Assembly: GCF_900112005.1 (NCBI RefSeq)
Contig: NZ_FOKK01000021.1
Coordinates: forward strand, 1-64,000
Reading direction: 5' to 3'
Source: Algoriphagus aquimarinus
GTDB lineage: Bacteria; Bacteroidota; Bacteroidia; Cytophagales; Cyclobacteriaceae
DNA length: 64,000 nucleotides
The translations under genes were made by a program, and so were the position numbers. Shown here one piece after another: positions 16,539 through 25,565 of this stretch; positions within the stretch are counted from its first letter, which is position 1, and each line of letters opens with the position of its first letter. The notes below the pieces were generated by a model. The model was not told where the DNA came from. It searched no databases and saw nothing but the letters and a program-made list of their open reading frames with translations.

Positions 16539-17999
16539 TTAATTCTCTAATAATTCTGTCAATAATTTTGTTGCGACTTTAGGGTCTGCTTTTCCTTGGG
16601 ATTTTTTCATCACTTGTCCCATAAACAAGCCCATCAAGCCTTTTTTACCTGATTTATATTCTTTCACTTTAGCCGCGTTAGCTGCCAAAACTTCCTCCAC
16701 TATCGGCTTCAGAGACGACTCGTCACTTTCTTGGATCAAATTAAGTCTTTGAGCTATTTCAAGTGGACTTTCCGTAGTACTCTTCAGCATTTCAGGATAC
16801 AAGTTCTGTGAGGCTGCGGTGTAACTCACCTTACCGTCATCTACCAAAGCTATCAGCGCTACGAAAGAATCTGTACTGATTGGAAAATCATCCATGTGAA
16901 GAGATTGCTCATTCAAGGATGACTTTACAGGCCCCATCATCCAGTTAGACGCGGCTTTATAGTTTTGGGTTTTGCTGCAAAGCTCATTAAACCACATTGC
17001 AACATCTTTGGACTCCGTTAAAAAGCTAGCATCGTAATGCGGCAAGCCAAATTCTTCCACAAACTTCTTGTGAAGATCTCTAGGCAAGATAGGCATGGTA
17101 GCTTTCACGGAATTCAACCACTCGTCAGAAACCACTACAGGACTCAAGTCCGGCTCAGGGAAATAACGGTAATCATTCAGGTCTTCTTTTGTACGCATAC
17201 TGGCTGTAAGCCCTGTATTTGCATCAAAAGTTCTTGTCTCAGAAATGACTTCTATCCCTTGCTCGATCAGTCCGATCAAACGCTCATGCTCATGCTCGAT
17301 GGCACGAAACACGTTTCGGAAAGAGTTCATGTTTTTCACTTCCACTTTTTTACCTAGTTCTGTCGCACCTTTCAGCATCACAGAGACGTTGGCATCACAG
17401 CGAAGAGAACCTTCTTCCATATTGCCATCGCAGACATCTAGGTATTTCACCAGCTTTTTCACTTCAGCCAAGAACGCATAAGCTTCCTCTGGACTATGTA
17501 AGTCTGGCTCAGTTACTATTTCTATCAAAGGCGTACCAGCACGGTTGAAATCAACCAAGGTATCAACCTCTTCTGCCAAGTGGATGGATTTTCCAGCATC
17601 TTCTTCCATGTGAACACGGTTGAGGATCACTTCCTTTTTGGTTCCATCAGGTAGCTGAATCGGTACAGTTCCTCCTACACAGATTGGTCCTTTGTCCTGC
17701 GTAAGCTGATAGCCTTTTGGAAGATCTGGGTAGAAGTAATTTTTTCGCGCAAGGACATTGTGTCGAGTAATCTCAGAATTACATGCCAATCCCATCTTGA
17801 TGGCATAGGTAATAGCTTTCCTATTGACCTTAGGCAAAGTGCCCGGATGACCAAGGGTAATCACTGATATCTGCGTATTGGGCGCTTCACCATACTGATT
17901 AGCATCCGCAGCAAACATTTTACTCTCAGTCATAAGCTGCGCATGCACCTCAAGACCGATGACCAACTGATATTTATTCTTTAATTCTTCACTTAGCAT
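16539..17999 (-). CDS. gatB: Aspartyl/glutamyl-tRNA(Asn/Gln) amidotransferase subunit B
   Basis: The 486-residue GatB is the kinase/tRNA-binding subunit of GatCAB. It activates Glu-tRNA(Gln) or Asp-tRNA(Asn) for amidation in the cytoplasm. The signatures include IGLEVHAQL at residues 14-22, FYPDLPKGYQLTQ, and the block DFNRAGTPLIEIVTEPD, followed by GNMEEGSLRCDANVSV. A C-terminal YqeY-like domain covers about 330-480. Full length and all motifs are intact. gatA and gatC are not in this window, as is common in Bacteroidota where they are scattered. It is preceded by alaS on the same strand (21-bp gap) and followed at 3 bp by the TlpA-like gene. Confidence 0.97.
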   Translation of the reverse strand: MLSEELKNKYQLVIGLEVHAQLMTESKMFAADANQYGEAPNTQISVITLGHPGTLPKVNRKAITYAIKMGLACNSEITRHNVLARKNYFYPDLPKGYQLTQDKGPICVGGTVPIQLPDGTKKEVILNRVHMEEDAGKSIHLAEEVDTLVDFNRAGTPLIEIVTEPDLHSPEEAYAFLAEVKKLVKYLDVCDGNMEEGSLRCDANVSVMLKGATELGKKVEVKNMNSFRNVFRAIEHEHERLIGLIEQGIEVISETRTFDANTGLTASMRTKEDLNDYRYFPEPDLSPVVVSDEWLNSVKATMPILPRDLHKKFVEEFGLPHYDASFLTESKDVAMWFNELCSKTQNYKAASNWMMGPVKSSLNEQSLHMDDFPISTDSFVALIALVDDGKVSYTAASQNLYPEMLKSTTESPLEIAQRLNLIQESDESSLKPIVEEVLAANAAKVKEYKSGKKGLMGLFMGQVMKKSQGKADPKVATKLLTELLEN

Positions 18000-18020
18000 C
18001 CGCGCGTGTTTTTCTATTTT

Positions 18021-20645
18021 CTAAAGATATAACTCCTTGGCTTTGGCCACTACATTTTCTAGTCCAGCTAGATTTTTTCCTCCTGCAGTGGCAAAAAATG
18101 CCTGTCCACCGCCTCCGCCTTGAATTTCTTTAGCTAATTCTCTTACAATTTGTCCAGCATTTAGACCCTTGCCAGTAATCAGCTCTTCGTCTATGATCAC
18201 TGCGATCTGAGGCTTATCTTCAATTTTGGCAGCCAAAATCACGAAAGCATTCGCAGTTTCATTTTTCAACTCATACGCCAGCTTCTTCAAGGAATCTGCA
18301 TTTGGCAATTCCACTTGTGCGATGAGGGTGTTGATCCCATCACCCGCCACAAACTGCTTTAGTAATTCCACTTTTACACCTGAAGCTTTCTCCATGTGTA
18401 AGGAATCAATCTCTTTTTTCAAGTCATTTCGCTCTTGAAGCAAAGACTCTATTGACTTCATGAGATCCTTAGGATTCTTCAGCAATTCCTGAATCTCCTT
18501 CACCAAACTCTCCTGCTTGCGGAAATAATCCTCAGCAGACTTAGCCGTGATTGCTTCGATTCTACGAACGCCTGAAGCACTCGATGCCTCAGAAATAATC
18601 TTAAACAAGCCAATTTTACTCGTTTGAGGTACGTGCGTTCCTCCACAAAGTTCCACAGAGAAATCTTTATCGAAAGTAATCACACGGACGAAGTCACCAT
18701 ATTTCTCTCCAAAAAGCGCTGTTGCTCCTTGTTTCTTAGCCTCTTCAATTGGCATATTCCTTTGCTCAGAAAGAGGGATATTTTGTCTGATTTTCTCATT
18801 CACAATATCCTCCACTTGAGAAATCTCCTCATCAGAAAGTTTGCTGAAATGTGAGAAATCAAAGCGAAGCAAGTTCTGATTCACCAAAGAACCACGCTGC
18901 TGTATGTGATCGCCTAAGACTACTTTCAAAGCAGACTGAAGTAAGTGCGTAGCAGTATGGTTGTTCTCCGTCATAAAGCGCTTTTCAGCATCTACTTCAG
19001 CACCGAACTGCGCTTCTGGATTAGCTGGAAGTTTTTCTACAAAATGAACAATCAGATCATTCTCTCGCTTAGTGTCGATTACTTTGACCTTTTCAGTCTC
19101 AGAAATTAACCAACCTGTATCTCCTACCTGTCCACCAGATTCAGCGTAGAAAGGTGTTTTGTCCAAAACCAATTGGTATTTGTCGCCTTTTTTATCAGAA
19201 ATAACTCGATACTTGATGATCTGAGCATGCGCTTTAAGGAAATCATATCCTACAAACTCAACCCCATTATCCTCATTTAAAATCACCCAGTCTCCTGTTT
19301 CGGATTCTGAAGCCGCACGGGAGCGGGTTTTCTGAGCTTCCATTTCTAGCGTAAATCCTTTTTCATCCAAAGAAAGTCCGCTTTCACGTGCGATCAGAGA
19401 AGTCAGATCCAGCGGAAATCCGAAGGTATCGTAAAGATCAAAGGCTGTTTTTCCTGGAATTACTTTTTCGCCTTTTTCACTCAATTCAGCTTTAATCTGA
19501 TCGAGCATTTTCAGGCCATTGTCCAACGTACGAAGGAAAGAAGTCTCCTCTTCGAAAATCACTTTGGCTATAAACTCCTGCTGCTGTCTCACTTCAGGGA
19601 AAATATCTCCGAAATTATCAGCAATCAAACTTGTCAATTCATATAAAAATGGCTCCTGGAAACCTAAGAAGGTATATCCATAACGAACCGCTCTTCTCAG
19701 GATTCTACGAATCACATAGCCAGCCTTATTGTTGGAAGGCAGTTGCCCATCAGCGATAGTAAATGAAATCGCACGAATGTGATCTACAATCACACGGAAA
19801 GCAATGTCCGTAGGTAAATCTTCTCCGTACACCTTTTCTGATTTCTTAGCCAAAGCTGCCAAGAATGGTGCAAATAAATCTGTATCGTAATTGGAAGATT
19901 TGTGCTGAATAGCTCTCACCAAACGCTCAAAACCCATCCCTGTATCTACGTGCGTTGCCGGCAAAGGCTTCAACGATCCATCAGAAACTCTGTTGAACTG
20001 CATGAATACCAAGTTCCAAATCTCGATAACTTGCTCGTGATCGTTATTCACCAAATCCTTACCTGCTACTAGAGCACGCTCAGCATCCGATCTTAAGTCA
20101 ACATGGATCTCGGAACAAGGACCGCAAGGCCCTACATCGCCCATTTCCCAAAAATTGTCCTTTTTGGAACCCATGATGATACGATCTTCAGGCACGATGG
20201 CTTTCCAAAGATCATAGGCTTCCTGATCCAAACCTAAGTTATCGCCAGTGTCACCTTCGAAAACAGAAACGTACAATCTGTCTTTTTCCAAACCGTAAAC
20301 TTCAGTCAACAACTCCCAAGCCCACTCGATCGCTTCCTTCTTGAAGTAATCTCCAAAAGACCAGTTGCCCAGCATTTCAAACATGGTGTGGTGATAGGTA
20401 TCCACTCCCACTTCTTCGAGATCATTGTGCTTTCCACTTACGCGAAGGCATTTCTGAGAATTGGCGACACGGGAATATTTGGCGATTTCATTACCTAGAA
20501 ATGCGTCTTTAAATTGGTTCATTCCCGCATTTGTAAACATCAAGGTTGGGTCATTTTTGACCACAATCGGTGATGAGGGAACGTAGTGATGCTGCTTGGA
20601 TTGGAAAAACTCAATAAAGGTGCTCCGTATTTTCTTTGCTTCCAT
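18021..20645 (-). CDS. alaS: Alanyl-tRNA synthetase
   Basis: The 874-residue class II synthetase charges tRNA(Ala). The catalytic domain (about 1-440) has motif 1-3 features including SPIVVKNDPTLMFTNAGM and DTGMGFERL. The editing domain has the zinc-binding HTATH (near 560) and CGGTH (near 665). The C-terminal coiled coil and DHHA1 domain follow (about 720-874, with glycine-rich GGGGGQAFFATAGG). Length and motifs are standard. Upstream on the minus strand, TAATTTTG (20714-20707) is a good -7 box without a clear -33 partner. The 618-bp repeat-rich gap beyond it separates alaS from the D-threonine aldolase-like gene. Confidence 0.98.
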   Translation of the reverse strand: MEAKKIRSTFIEFFQSKQHHYVPSSPIVVKNDPTLMFTNAGMNQFKDAFLGNEIAKYSRVANSQKCLRVSGKHNDLEEVGVDTYHHTMFEMLGNWSFGDYFKKEAIEWAWELLTEVYGLEKDRLYVSVFEGDTGDNLGLDQEAYDLWKAIVPEDRIIMGSKKDNFWEMGDVGPCGPCSEIHVDLRSDAERALVAGKDLVNNDHEQVIEIWNLVFMQFNRVSDGSLKPLPATHVDTGMGFERLVRAIQHKSSNYDTDLFAPFLAALAKKSEKVYGEDLPTDIAFRVIVDHIRAISFTIADGQLPSNNKAGYVIRRILRRAVRYGYTFLGFQEPFLYELTSLIADNFGDIFPEVRQQQEFIAKVIFEEETSFLRTLDNGLKMLDQIKAELSEKGEKVIPGKTAFDLYDTFGFPLDLTSLIARESGLSLDEKGFTLEMEAQKTRSRAASESETGDWVILNEDNGVEFVGYDFLKAHAQIIKYRVISDKKGDKYQLVLDKTPFYAESGGQVGDTGWLISETEKVKVIDTKRENDLIVHFVEKLPANPEAQFGAEVDAEKRFMTENNHTATHLLQSALKVVLGDHIQQRGSLVNQNLLRFDFSHFSKLSDEEISQVEDIVNEKIRQNIPLSEQRNMPIEEAKKQGATALFGEKYGDFVRVITFDKDFSVELCGGTHVPQTSKIGLFKIISEASSASGVRRIEAITAKSAEDYFRKQESLVKEIQELLKNPKDLMKSIESLLQERNDLKKEIDSLHMEKASGVKVELLKQFVAGDGINTLIAQVELPNADSLKKLAYELKNETANAFVILAAKIEDKPQIAVIIDEELITGKGLNAGQIVRELAKEIQGGGGGQAFFATAGGKNLAGLENVVAKAKELYL

Positions 20646-20805
20646 GAAGGTTTTGAGGCAATTAAGAATGCTATTTAGGCCAATTTCAGCCGTATATATT
20701 GGGTGACAAAATTAATAGAATTGGCGGTGTTACCTGCATAGGGGTGAGAATTTCTCTTATTGAAAATCTCCCGCCACGGCGCAAAGGCGCAATTTCATGT
20801 TTCTT

Positions 20806-20836
20806 AACCTTTGAGGTTTTCGGAACCTCGAAGGTT
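20806..20836. repeat. Hairpin repeat element
   Basis: AACCTTTGAGGTT (20806-20818), loop TTCGG and AACCTCGAAGGTT (20824-20836) form a 13-bp stem with one T-G wobble. It has no T-tract and no adjacent stop codon. From memory, AACCTTCGAGGTT-type hairpins recur between genes in Bacteroidota. Confidence 0.5.
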
Positions 20837-20967
20837 TTTGAATTTATACTAAAAAGAATTAACGAATTTCCCGCGATGGCGCACATGAAATTTATAAGAC
20901 GACCTGCCCTAAAAAGGCAAAAATACTTTTCCGGAAAATATCGAACCAAATTCAATTAAAAATCACA

Positions 20968-21050
20968 CCCTTTCAGGGCTAAGGAATTCACGCTTTTACA
21001 TTACGATGGGCTTCACCCATCGCTTGTATATCCAACCCTTTCAGGGCTAA
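20968..21050. repeat. Composite repeat: two 15-bp direct repeats around a hairpin
   Basis: CCCTTTCAGGGCTAA occurs perfectly at 20968-20982 and 21036-21050. Each copy contains the small palindrome CCCTTTCAGGG. Between them CGATGGG-CTTCA-CCCATCG (21004-21022) forms a 7-bp stem. The layout (terminal repeats around a central hairpin) resembles a REP/BIME-type non-autonomous element. No transposase is nearby. Confidence 0.6.
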
Positions 21051-21263
21051 AACCAAAATGCTTTATCTCCTGATTCAATCGGCATTCTCAGTTTTGATAT
21101 CTCCATAAATTGTAAGTCTATCCATAAGTTTTATAATCAATTTTCGCTGCGTCGCTGCGAGCAAAACCAAACCTCAACTCCTCGGGAATCTCGTAAATCG
21201 TATTTCTCACTTCGTAAATCTTTCTTACTTTCAATAAAACTTTTAAAATCTCAATTATAACGA

Positions 21264-22373
21264 ATGAGCTACCTCGATCAAATAACCTCCCCTACGCTAC
21301 TTCTGGACGAAAAAATCTGTCGAGCCAACATCAAACGAATGGCTGATAAAGCTGCACGCCACGATATGAAGCTTGTTCCGCATTTCAAAACAGCTCAATC
21401 TCACCAAATCGGCGACTGGGCTAAAGAATATAACATCACTGAAGTAACCGCTTCTTCTATCAAAATGGCTGAATACCTTGCTGGTCAGGGTTGGGTGAAT
21501 ATTCACATCGCTTTTCCATTCAATCCACTAGAGATCCCTAAACTTAATAAAATCGCTGCCAAGCAATCCATTTCAGTGCAACTGGTCAATGCGGCTACAG
21601 CTCAAATGCTAATTGAGCAACTAGAGTATCCTGTAGGTTTTTTCATAGAAATCGATGCTGGCTATGGCAGAACAGGCGTAGAAGTATCTGATTTCGGTTT
21701 GATGGAGGAGATTTTATTGATCGCCAAGAAGTCTGACAAACTCAATTTCAAAGGTTTCTACCTTCATGCGGGACACTCCTATTATATGCCAGATATCCCT
21801 GCGCTCTACGAGCAAACCCGAAATGCACTGAGCATGCTGAAACATAAATACAATTCTGAATATTCGAAATTAGTTACCAGAACTGGAGATACGCCAGGCT
21901 GTGCAGTGATGGAGGATTTCGGAGATATCGATGAGATGGGACCAGGAAATTTTGTGTTTTATGATTTGATGCAAGCTGAATTAGGAGGTTGTGATAAAGA
22001 AGACATTGCTGTTTGTTTGGCTGTTCCTGTAGTGGATATCAAAAAAGACCGCAAGGAAATTTTGGTTCATGGTGGTGGAGTTCATTTGGCGAAGGATGTT
22101 TTGGTTGGAGATAATGGCCTGAAAAACTTCGGTGAAGTCGTTTATCTAAACGAAAATGGGTGGACTATCCCTCAAGATAAATCCTTCCTCAAAAGCATTT
22201 CTCAGGAACATGGTATCATCAAAGCTTCAGATGAACTCCTAGCGAAAGTGAAAGTAGGTGACATCCTTGGAATCCTTCCAGTTCACTCCTGCATGACAGC
22301 GGATTGTATGGGCGAATATATGACGCTGGATGGAAAGATGGTGGATCACGCTGAAGGCTTCTTAGTGAAGTAA
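21264..22373 (+). CDS. D-threonine aldolase / D-serine dehydratase-like PLP enzyme
   Basis: The 369-residue fold-type III PLP enzyme has an alanine-racemase-like barrel (about 10-250) with the PLP Lys in VPHFKTAQ (Lys42), a GYGRTGVEV cofactor loop and HAGHSYY. A C-terminal D-ser_dehydrat domain has the metal-binding PVHSCMTAD, where His and Cys match the zinc ligands of eukaryotic D-serine dehydratase. Members cleave D-threonine and other D-3-hydroxyamino acids or dehydrate D-serine; which applies here is not visible. It is transcribed alone and ends at a good terminator at 22478-22508. Confidence 0.88.
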   Translation: MSYLDQITSPTLLLDEKICRANIKRMADKAARHDMKLVPHFKTAQSHQIGDWAKEYNITEVTASSIKMAEYLAGQGWVNIHIAFPFNPLEIPKLNKIAAKQSISVQLVNAATAQMLIEQLEYPVGFFIEIDAGYGRTGVEVSDFGLMEEILLIAKKSDKLNFKGFYLHAGHSYYMPDIPALYEQTRNALSMLKHKYNSEYSKLVTRTGDTPGCAVMEDFGDIDEMGPGNFVFYDLMQAELGGCDKEDIAVCLAVPVVDIKKDRKEILVHGGGVHLAKDVLVGDNGLKNFGEVVYLNENGWTIPQDKSFLKSISQEHGIIKASDELLAKVKVGDILGILPVHSCMTADCMGEYMTLDGKMVDHAEGFLVK

Positions 22374-22477
22374 ATTGTAAGATTTGTAAGAAGTAAGTAG
22401 TGAGAGGTGAGAGGTGAAATAGTAAACAGTAGGTATTATTCTCTTCGCGCGATGTTTAAAAATTTTAAAATCATTTT

Positions 22478-22508
22478 AAACCCAGATCACTACTCTGGGT
22501 TTATTTTT
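22478..22508 (+). terminator. Intrinsic terminator of the aldolase-like gene
   Basis: AAACCCAGA (22478-22486), a 7-nt loop and TCTGGGTTT (22494-22502) are followed by ATTTTT. It lies about 100 bp after the stop and 17 bp before the nudK start, so nudK needs its own promoter, or some read-through occurs. Confidence 0.8.
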
Positions 22509-22524
22509 AACACTAGTCCAAAAC

Positions 22525-23103
22525 ATGATCAAAGACGTAAAAATCACCAATACCGAAGTACTCTCAGACAATTGGTACACGCTTCGGAAAATTACTTTTC
22601 AGTTCACAAAGAAAAATGGCGAGGTTATCACTCAGGATCGTGAAGCTTACGATCGAGGAAATGGTGCCACCATTCTCTTATATAATCAGGAACATAAAAC
22701 CGTCATTCTTACCCGTCAGTTTCGCCTACCAACCTACACCAATGGCAATGAAACAGGCATGATGATCGAAGCGTGTGCTGGGCTTTTAGATAAGGATAAT
22801 GCTGAGGACTGCATCCGAAGAGAAACTGAGGAGGAAACTGGCTATGTGGTCAAAGATGTGAAAAAGGTCTTTGAAGCCTACATGTCTCCAGGTTCAGTAA
22901 CAGAGATTCTGTATTTCTTTATTGCCGTCTACTCAAAGGACATGAAAGTCAGTGAAGGTGGTGGCGTAGATCACGAGGAAGAAAACATCGAAGTGTTGGA
23001 AATGCCTTATGAAGAAGCTTTGGAGATGGTCAAAAATGGAGAGATCAAAGATGCCAAAACGATTATGCTGATTCAGCATTTGAGATTACAGGGCATTCTT
23101 TAA
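22525..23103 (+). CDS. nudK: NudK-type Nudix hydrolase (GDP-mannose pyrophosphatase)
   Basis: The 192-residue product matches E. coli NudK in length (191) and in the opening [15 protein letters not shown] and the ADP-sugar-type Nudix region. The Nudix box reads [22 protein letters not shown], with the REXXEE core as RETEEETG, preceded by the acidic AC-A-GLLD. Upstream RQFRLPTY is the substrate-binding strand of the family. It is expected to hydrolyse GDP-mannose or related nucleotide sugars in the cytoplasm. It follows a terminator at 16 bp. The gap after it contains a common repeat hairpin. Confidence 0.87.
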   Translation: MIKDVKITNTEVLSDNWYTLRKITFQFTKKNGEVITQDREAYDRGNGATILLYNQEHKTVILTRQFRLPTYTNGNETGMMIEACAGLLDKDNAEDCIRRETEEETGYVVKDVKKVFEAYMSPGSVTEILYFFIAVYSKDMKVSEGGGVDHEEENIEVLEMPYEEALEMVKNGEIKDAKTIMLIQHLRLQGIL

Positions 23104-23206
23104 AATCAAGCTCATTCACTTATTTTAAAAGTCTAAAATCTTATCTTACAGGATGGAAACGATCAAAATAAAAGGTAATAAGACATAAATTAATTAAATC
23201 CCCCTG

Positions 23207-23224
23207 CCCCCTTTGAAAAGGGGG
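23207..23224. repeat. Widespread-type CCCCCTTT hairpin repeat
   Basis: CCCCCTTT-GA-AAAGGGGG, preceded by AAATCCCCCTGC, forms a strong stem in the 214-bp gap after nudK. There is no T-tract. This sequence type is, from memory, a frequent intergenic repeat in Bacteroidota and cyanobacteria. Confidence 0.5.
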
Positions 23225-23317
23225 AGTTGACACAATTCCAAGACAATACAAGGTTGTTAACACATTGCGTAAGAATTAGCTTAACGAACAAAACTTCATA
23301 AACTTTATTCATACTGT

Positions 23318-23812
23318 ATGTACGCCCAACTCGAAATCACCCGCTATTTTACTCAATCCAAAGAAGAAGTTTACAATGCTTTTACTACTTCCGAAAGCCT
23401 CCAAAACTGGTGGGGACCGGCGGGGTATGAAATGGAAGTGCAAACATTCGAATTTCATCCTGAAGGAATTTTTCACTTTGTACTCAAAGGAAAAGAAGGC
23501 AATGAAATGTGGGCAAAATGGGTGATCAAAGACATCAAGGAATCTTCCAAACTTCAGTTTATCAATAGCTTCTCAAATGAAGCTGGAGAAACAGTCAAAG
23601 CTCCAGAAGAGCCATTTGGCTCTGATTGGCCTATGGAAATGATCGTAGATCTGGAGTTTTATGTGGAAGACGGCAAAACCAGAATCGACCTAGTCTCCTT
23701 TCCCCACAATGCCTCTGATGTTTCCAAACAGGTATTCACTGACAATATTGGTAATATGGAACAGGGATTTGGTGGTACTTTTGACCAGTTGGAAAAGTAT
23801 CTTTCGAAATAA
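23318..23812 (+). CDS. SRPBCC / AHSA1-like domain protein
   Basis: The 164-residue single-domain cytoplasmic protein has the START/SRPBCC ligand-binding fold of the Aha1 C-terminal (AHSA1) group. The diagnostic N-terminus reads EITRYFTQSKEEVYNAFTTSESLQNWWGP, interrupted only by normal variation, and the final helix is NIGNMEQGFGGTFDQLEKYL. The family's role in bacteria is generally unknown, with ligand binding or stress-related roles proposed. It is 20 bp upstream of the PhyH gene and probably shares a transcript with it. Confidence 0.85.
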   Translation: MYAQLEITRYFTQSKEEVYNAFTTSESLQNWWGPAGYEMEVQTFEFHPEGIFHFVLKGKEGNEMWAKWVIKDIKESSKLQFINSFSNEAGETVKAPEEPFGSDWPMEMIVDLEFYVEDGKTRIDLVSFPHNASDVSKQVFTDNIGNMEQGFGGTFDQLEKYLSK

Positions 23813-23832
23813 ACAGACATTCACGTAACCTA

Positions 23833-24831
23833 ATGCAAACTGCAGAAATAACCGATGTTGGCAGAATTCCGATTTACTATTTGAAGAAAATATGGTGTCA
23901 CTACCAAAATCTGAAATCGCCCAGCGCCGAAGTCGAACGTGTAGAATGGAAATACATTATTGCAGTTTTTAACGCCCTTGGTATTGGCTTGGAGCCAACA
24001 GTCCAATACCTATTCAGTCAAAGCACAGATTTTTCAGATTTTGAAGATTGGATAGTAGCAAATGGGTCTGTTTCCCCTAGCGTCATTGAACAGTTCAATA
24101 GCACACTTACCGATAAGCAGGAATTCGACGCAAGAAAGGAAGATCCAATTTTTACGGAACAAGAACTTCAACAATGGCACCAAGATGGGTACATCATCCT
24201 GAAAAATGCTATTTCCAAAGAGGCCTGCGAAAAAACGGTCCAATTAATCTATCAGTGTATTGAGGCAGATCCTGAAAACTCGGAAACTTGGTATAAGCCA
24301 CATACGCTGAAAAATGGGATAATGATTCAGCATTTCAACTCACCACAACTGGATCAAAATAGACTTTCTGAGCGAATAAATAGAGCTTATCGGCAGTTGT
24401 GGCAAAAATCAGATTTATTGGTTTCCATGGATAGAGTAAGCTTCAATCCACCTGAAACTGAGTTTTACCATTTCCCCGGTCCCAATTTGCACTGGGATGT
24501 AAGTTTAAAAATGCCCATCCCTTTTGGACTTCAGGGCCTGTTATATTTGACAGACACTAAGGCAAATCAAGGAGCATTTACGCTGATCCCAGGGTTTCAC
24601 AATGAAATCAAAACCTATCTTGACAACCTGAAACCAGCGGATAACCCCAGAGATCTAAAAAATCTAAGTAATTTTCCTACAAAATCAATCGCCGCAGCTG
24701 CTGGAGATTTTATCATTTGGAATCAATGCCTACCTCATGGAAGCAGTCCGAATACTTCGAAAGAGCCCAGGATAGTTCAGTACATCAACTACCAACCTTT
24801 GGAAATGGAAGTTCAATCTGAATGGATCTAA
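23833..24831 (+). CDS. Phytanoyl-CoA dioxygenase (PhyH) family protein
   Basis: The 332-residue product has an unassigned helical N-terminal extension of about 110 residues, then a PhyH-type Fe(II)/2-oxoglutarate oxygenase domain starting at FTEQELQQWHQDGYIIL. Putative iron ligands are His and Asp in NLHWDVSL and a distal His in CLPHGSSPNTSKEPR, whose Arg would bind 2-oxoglutarate. The jelly-roll region LLYLTDTKANQGAFTLIPGFH is typical. The substrate is unknown. It sits between SRPBCC and AlkB-like genes on the same strand, so two unrelated oxygenases of the same cofactor class are adjacent. Confidence 0.85.
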   Translation: MQTAEITDVGRIPIYYLKKIWCHYQNLKSPSAEVERVEWKYIIAVFNALGIGLEPTVQYLFSQSTDFSDFEDWIVANGSVSPSVIEQFNSTLTDKQEFDARKEDPIFTEQELQQWHQDGYIILKNAISKEACEKTVQLIYQCIEADPENSETWYKPHTLKNGIMIQHFNSPQLDQNRLSERINRAYRQLWQKSDLLVSMDRVSFNPPETEFYHFPGPNLHWDVSLKMPIPFGLQGLLYLTDTKANQGAFTLIPGFHNEIKTYLDNLKPADNPRDLKNLSNFPTKSIAAAAGDFIIWNQCLPHGSSPNTSKEPRIVQYINYQPLEMEVQSEWI

Positions 24832-24878
24832 GTCAATTCCCATTCATATTTTCAAAAACTTTACCCGTATTTTTCTAA

Positions 24879-25466
24879 ATGAAACTTCCTCTCAACTGCG
24901 AAGCAGATTACCATCAAAATTTTCTAAGTGAGCTCGAATCTAATGAACTATATAGCCACCTAATCAGTGATTTCAACTTGACTGATGAGAACTTCTTTAA
25001 GTCTCAAAACGGTGAATTAATTAAGTTGGACTTTGGTAAAATGATGTTTCTGGATGAGGATATTTACACTAAGAATCTTTTACCTTCAGAGCATTGGGGC
25101 AGTACAGCTATATGGTCTGAACCAATGAGTCGCCTAAAAAAGAAGGTAGAATTGCTCACATCTCAAAAATTTGAAGTTTGTGTTTGTATCTTCTATCCTG
25201 ACGGTAATTCTGGCGTTGATTTCCACTCCGATTACATTGCCTTCGGTGATACTAATTTCATTCCTTCTATTAGTCTTGGTGAAGAAAGGAAATTTGTTCT
25301 ACGAGAGAAAAGCAGCAGAGACGAATACGCTATCAACTTGGCCAATGGTAGTATGATTATTATGGGAGAAAAATGTCAGGAATTATATGAGCATAGTCTT
25401 CCTATTGATCCAAAATATAAAAATGGGAGAGTCAATCTCACTTTCAGAAAACATGGTGTGAAGTAG
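24879..25466 (+). CDS. AlkB-like 2-oxoglutarate-dependent dioxygenase
   Basis: The 195-residue product matches the AlkB/2OG-FeII_Oxy_2 family in length and motif order. Iron ligands are HSDYIAFG (His-x-Asp) and the distal His in YEHSLP. The C-terminal RVNLTFRKH carries the Arg pair that binds 2-oxoglutarate and substrate. AlkB proteins oxidatively demethylate alkylated DNA or RNA bases. In bacterial members of this length a nucleic-acid substrate is likely but not certain. It starts 48 bp after the PhyH gene. No adaptive-response (ada) gene is nearby. Confidence 0.85.
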   Translation: MKLPLNCEADYHQNFLSELESNELYSHLISDFNLTDENFFKSQNGELIKLDFGKMMFLDEDIYTKNLLPSEHWGSTAIWSEPMSRLKKKVELLTSQKFEVCVCIFYPDGNSGVDFHSDYIAFGDTNFIPSISLGEERKFVLREKSSRDEYAINLANGSMIIMGEKCQELYEHSLPIDPKYKNGRVNLTFRKHGVK

Positions 25467-25565
25467 CCTATGGATTTAAGAACTAATACAACCACCTATT
25501 AAGACAAATCATCGAAACTTACCCAAGTCTATTCTCAGGGTTTAGGTTTCTAATTAAAGTTAATT

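Larger units (their letters stand above)
20646..21263. other. Repeat-rich intergenic region
   Basis: These 618 bp between alaS and the aldolase-like gene hold no gene I can support; the short overlapping ORFs on both strands here are caused by the repeats. The region contains a 31-nt hairpin (20806-20836), GC-rich tandem-like units (GGCGCAAAGGCGC near 20779-20791 and CCGCGATGGCGC near 20870-20882), paired 15-bp repeats that flank another hairpin (20968-21050), and a TCGCTGCGTCGCTGCGAGC stretch near 21146. It appears to be a landing zone of several repeat families. Confidence 0.6.

Noticed and set aside
20686-20959. Overlapping ORFs of about 86-89 residues on both strands after alaS
   Set aside because: They run through the repeat hairpins at 20806-20836 and match no protein pattern; both are products of palindromic repeat sequence.
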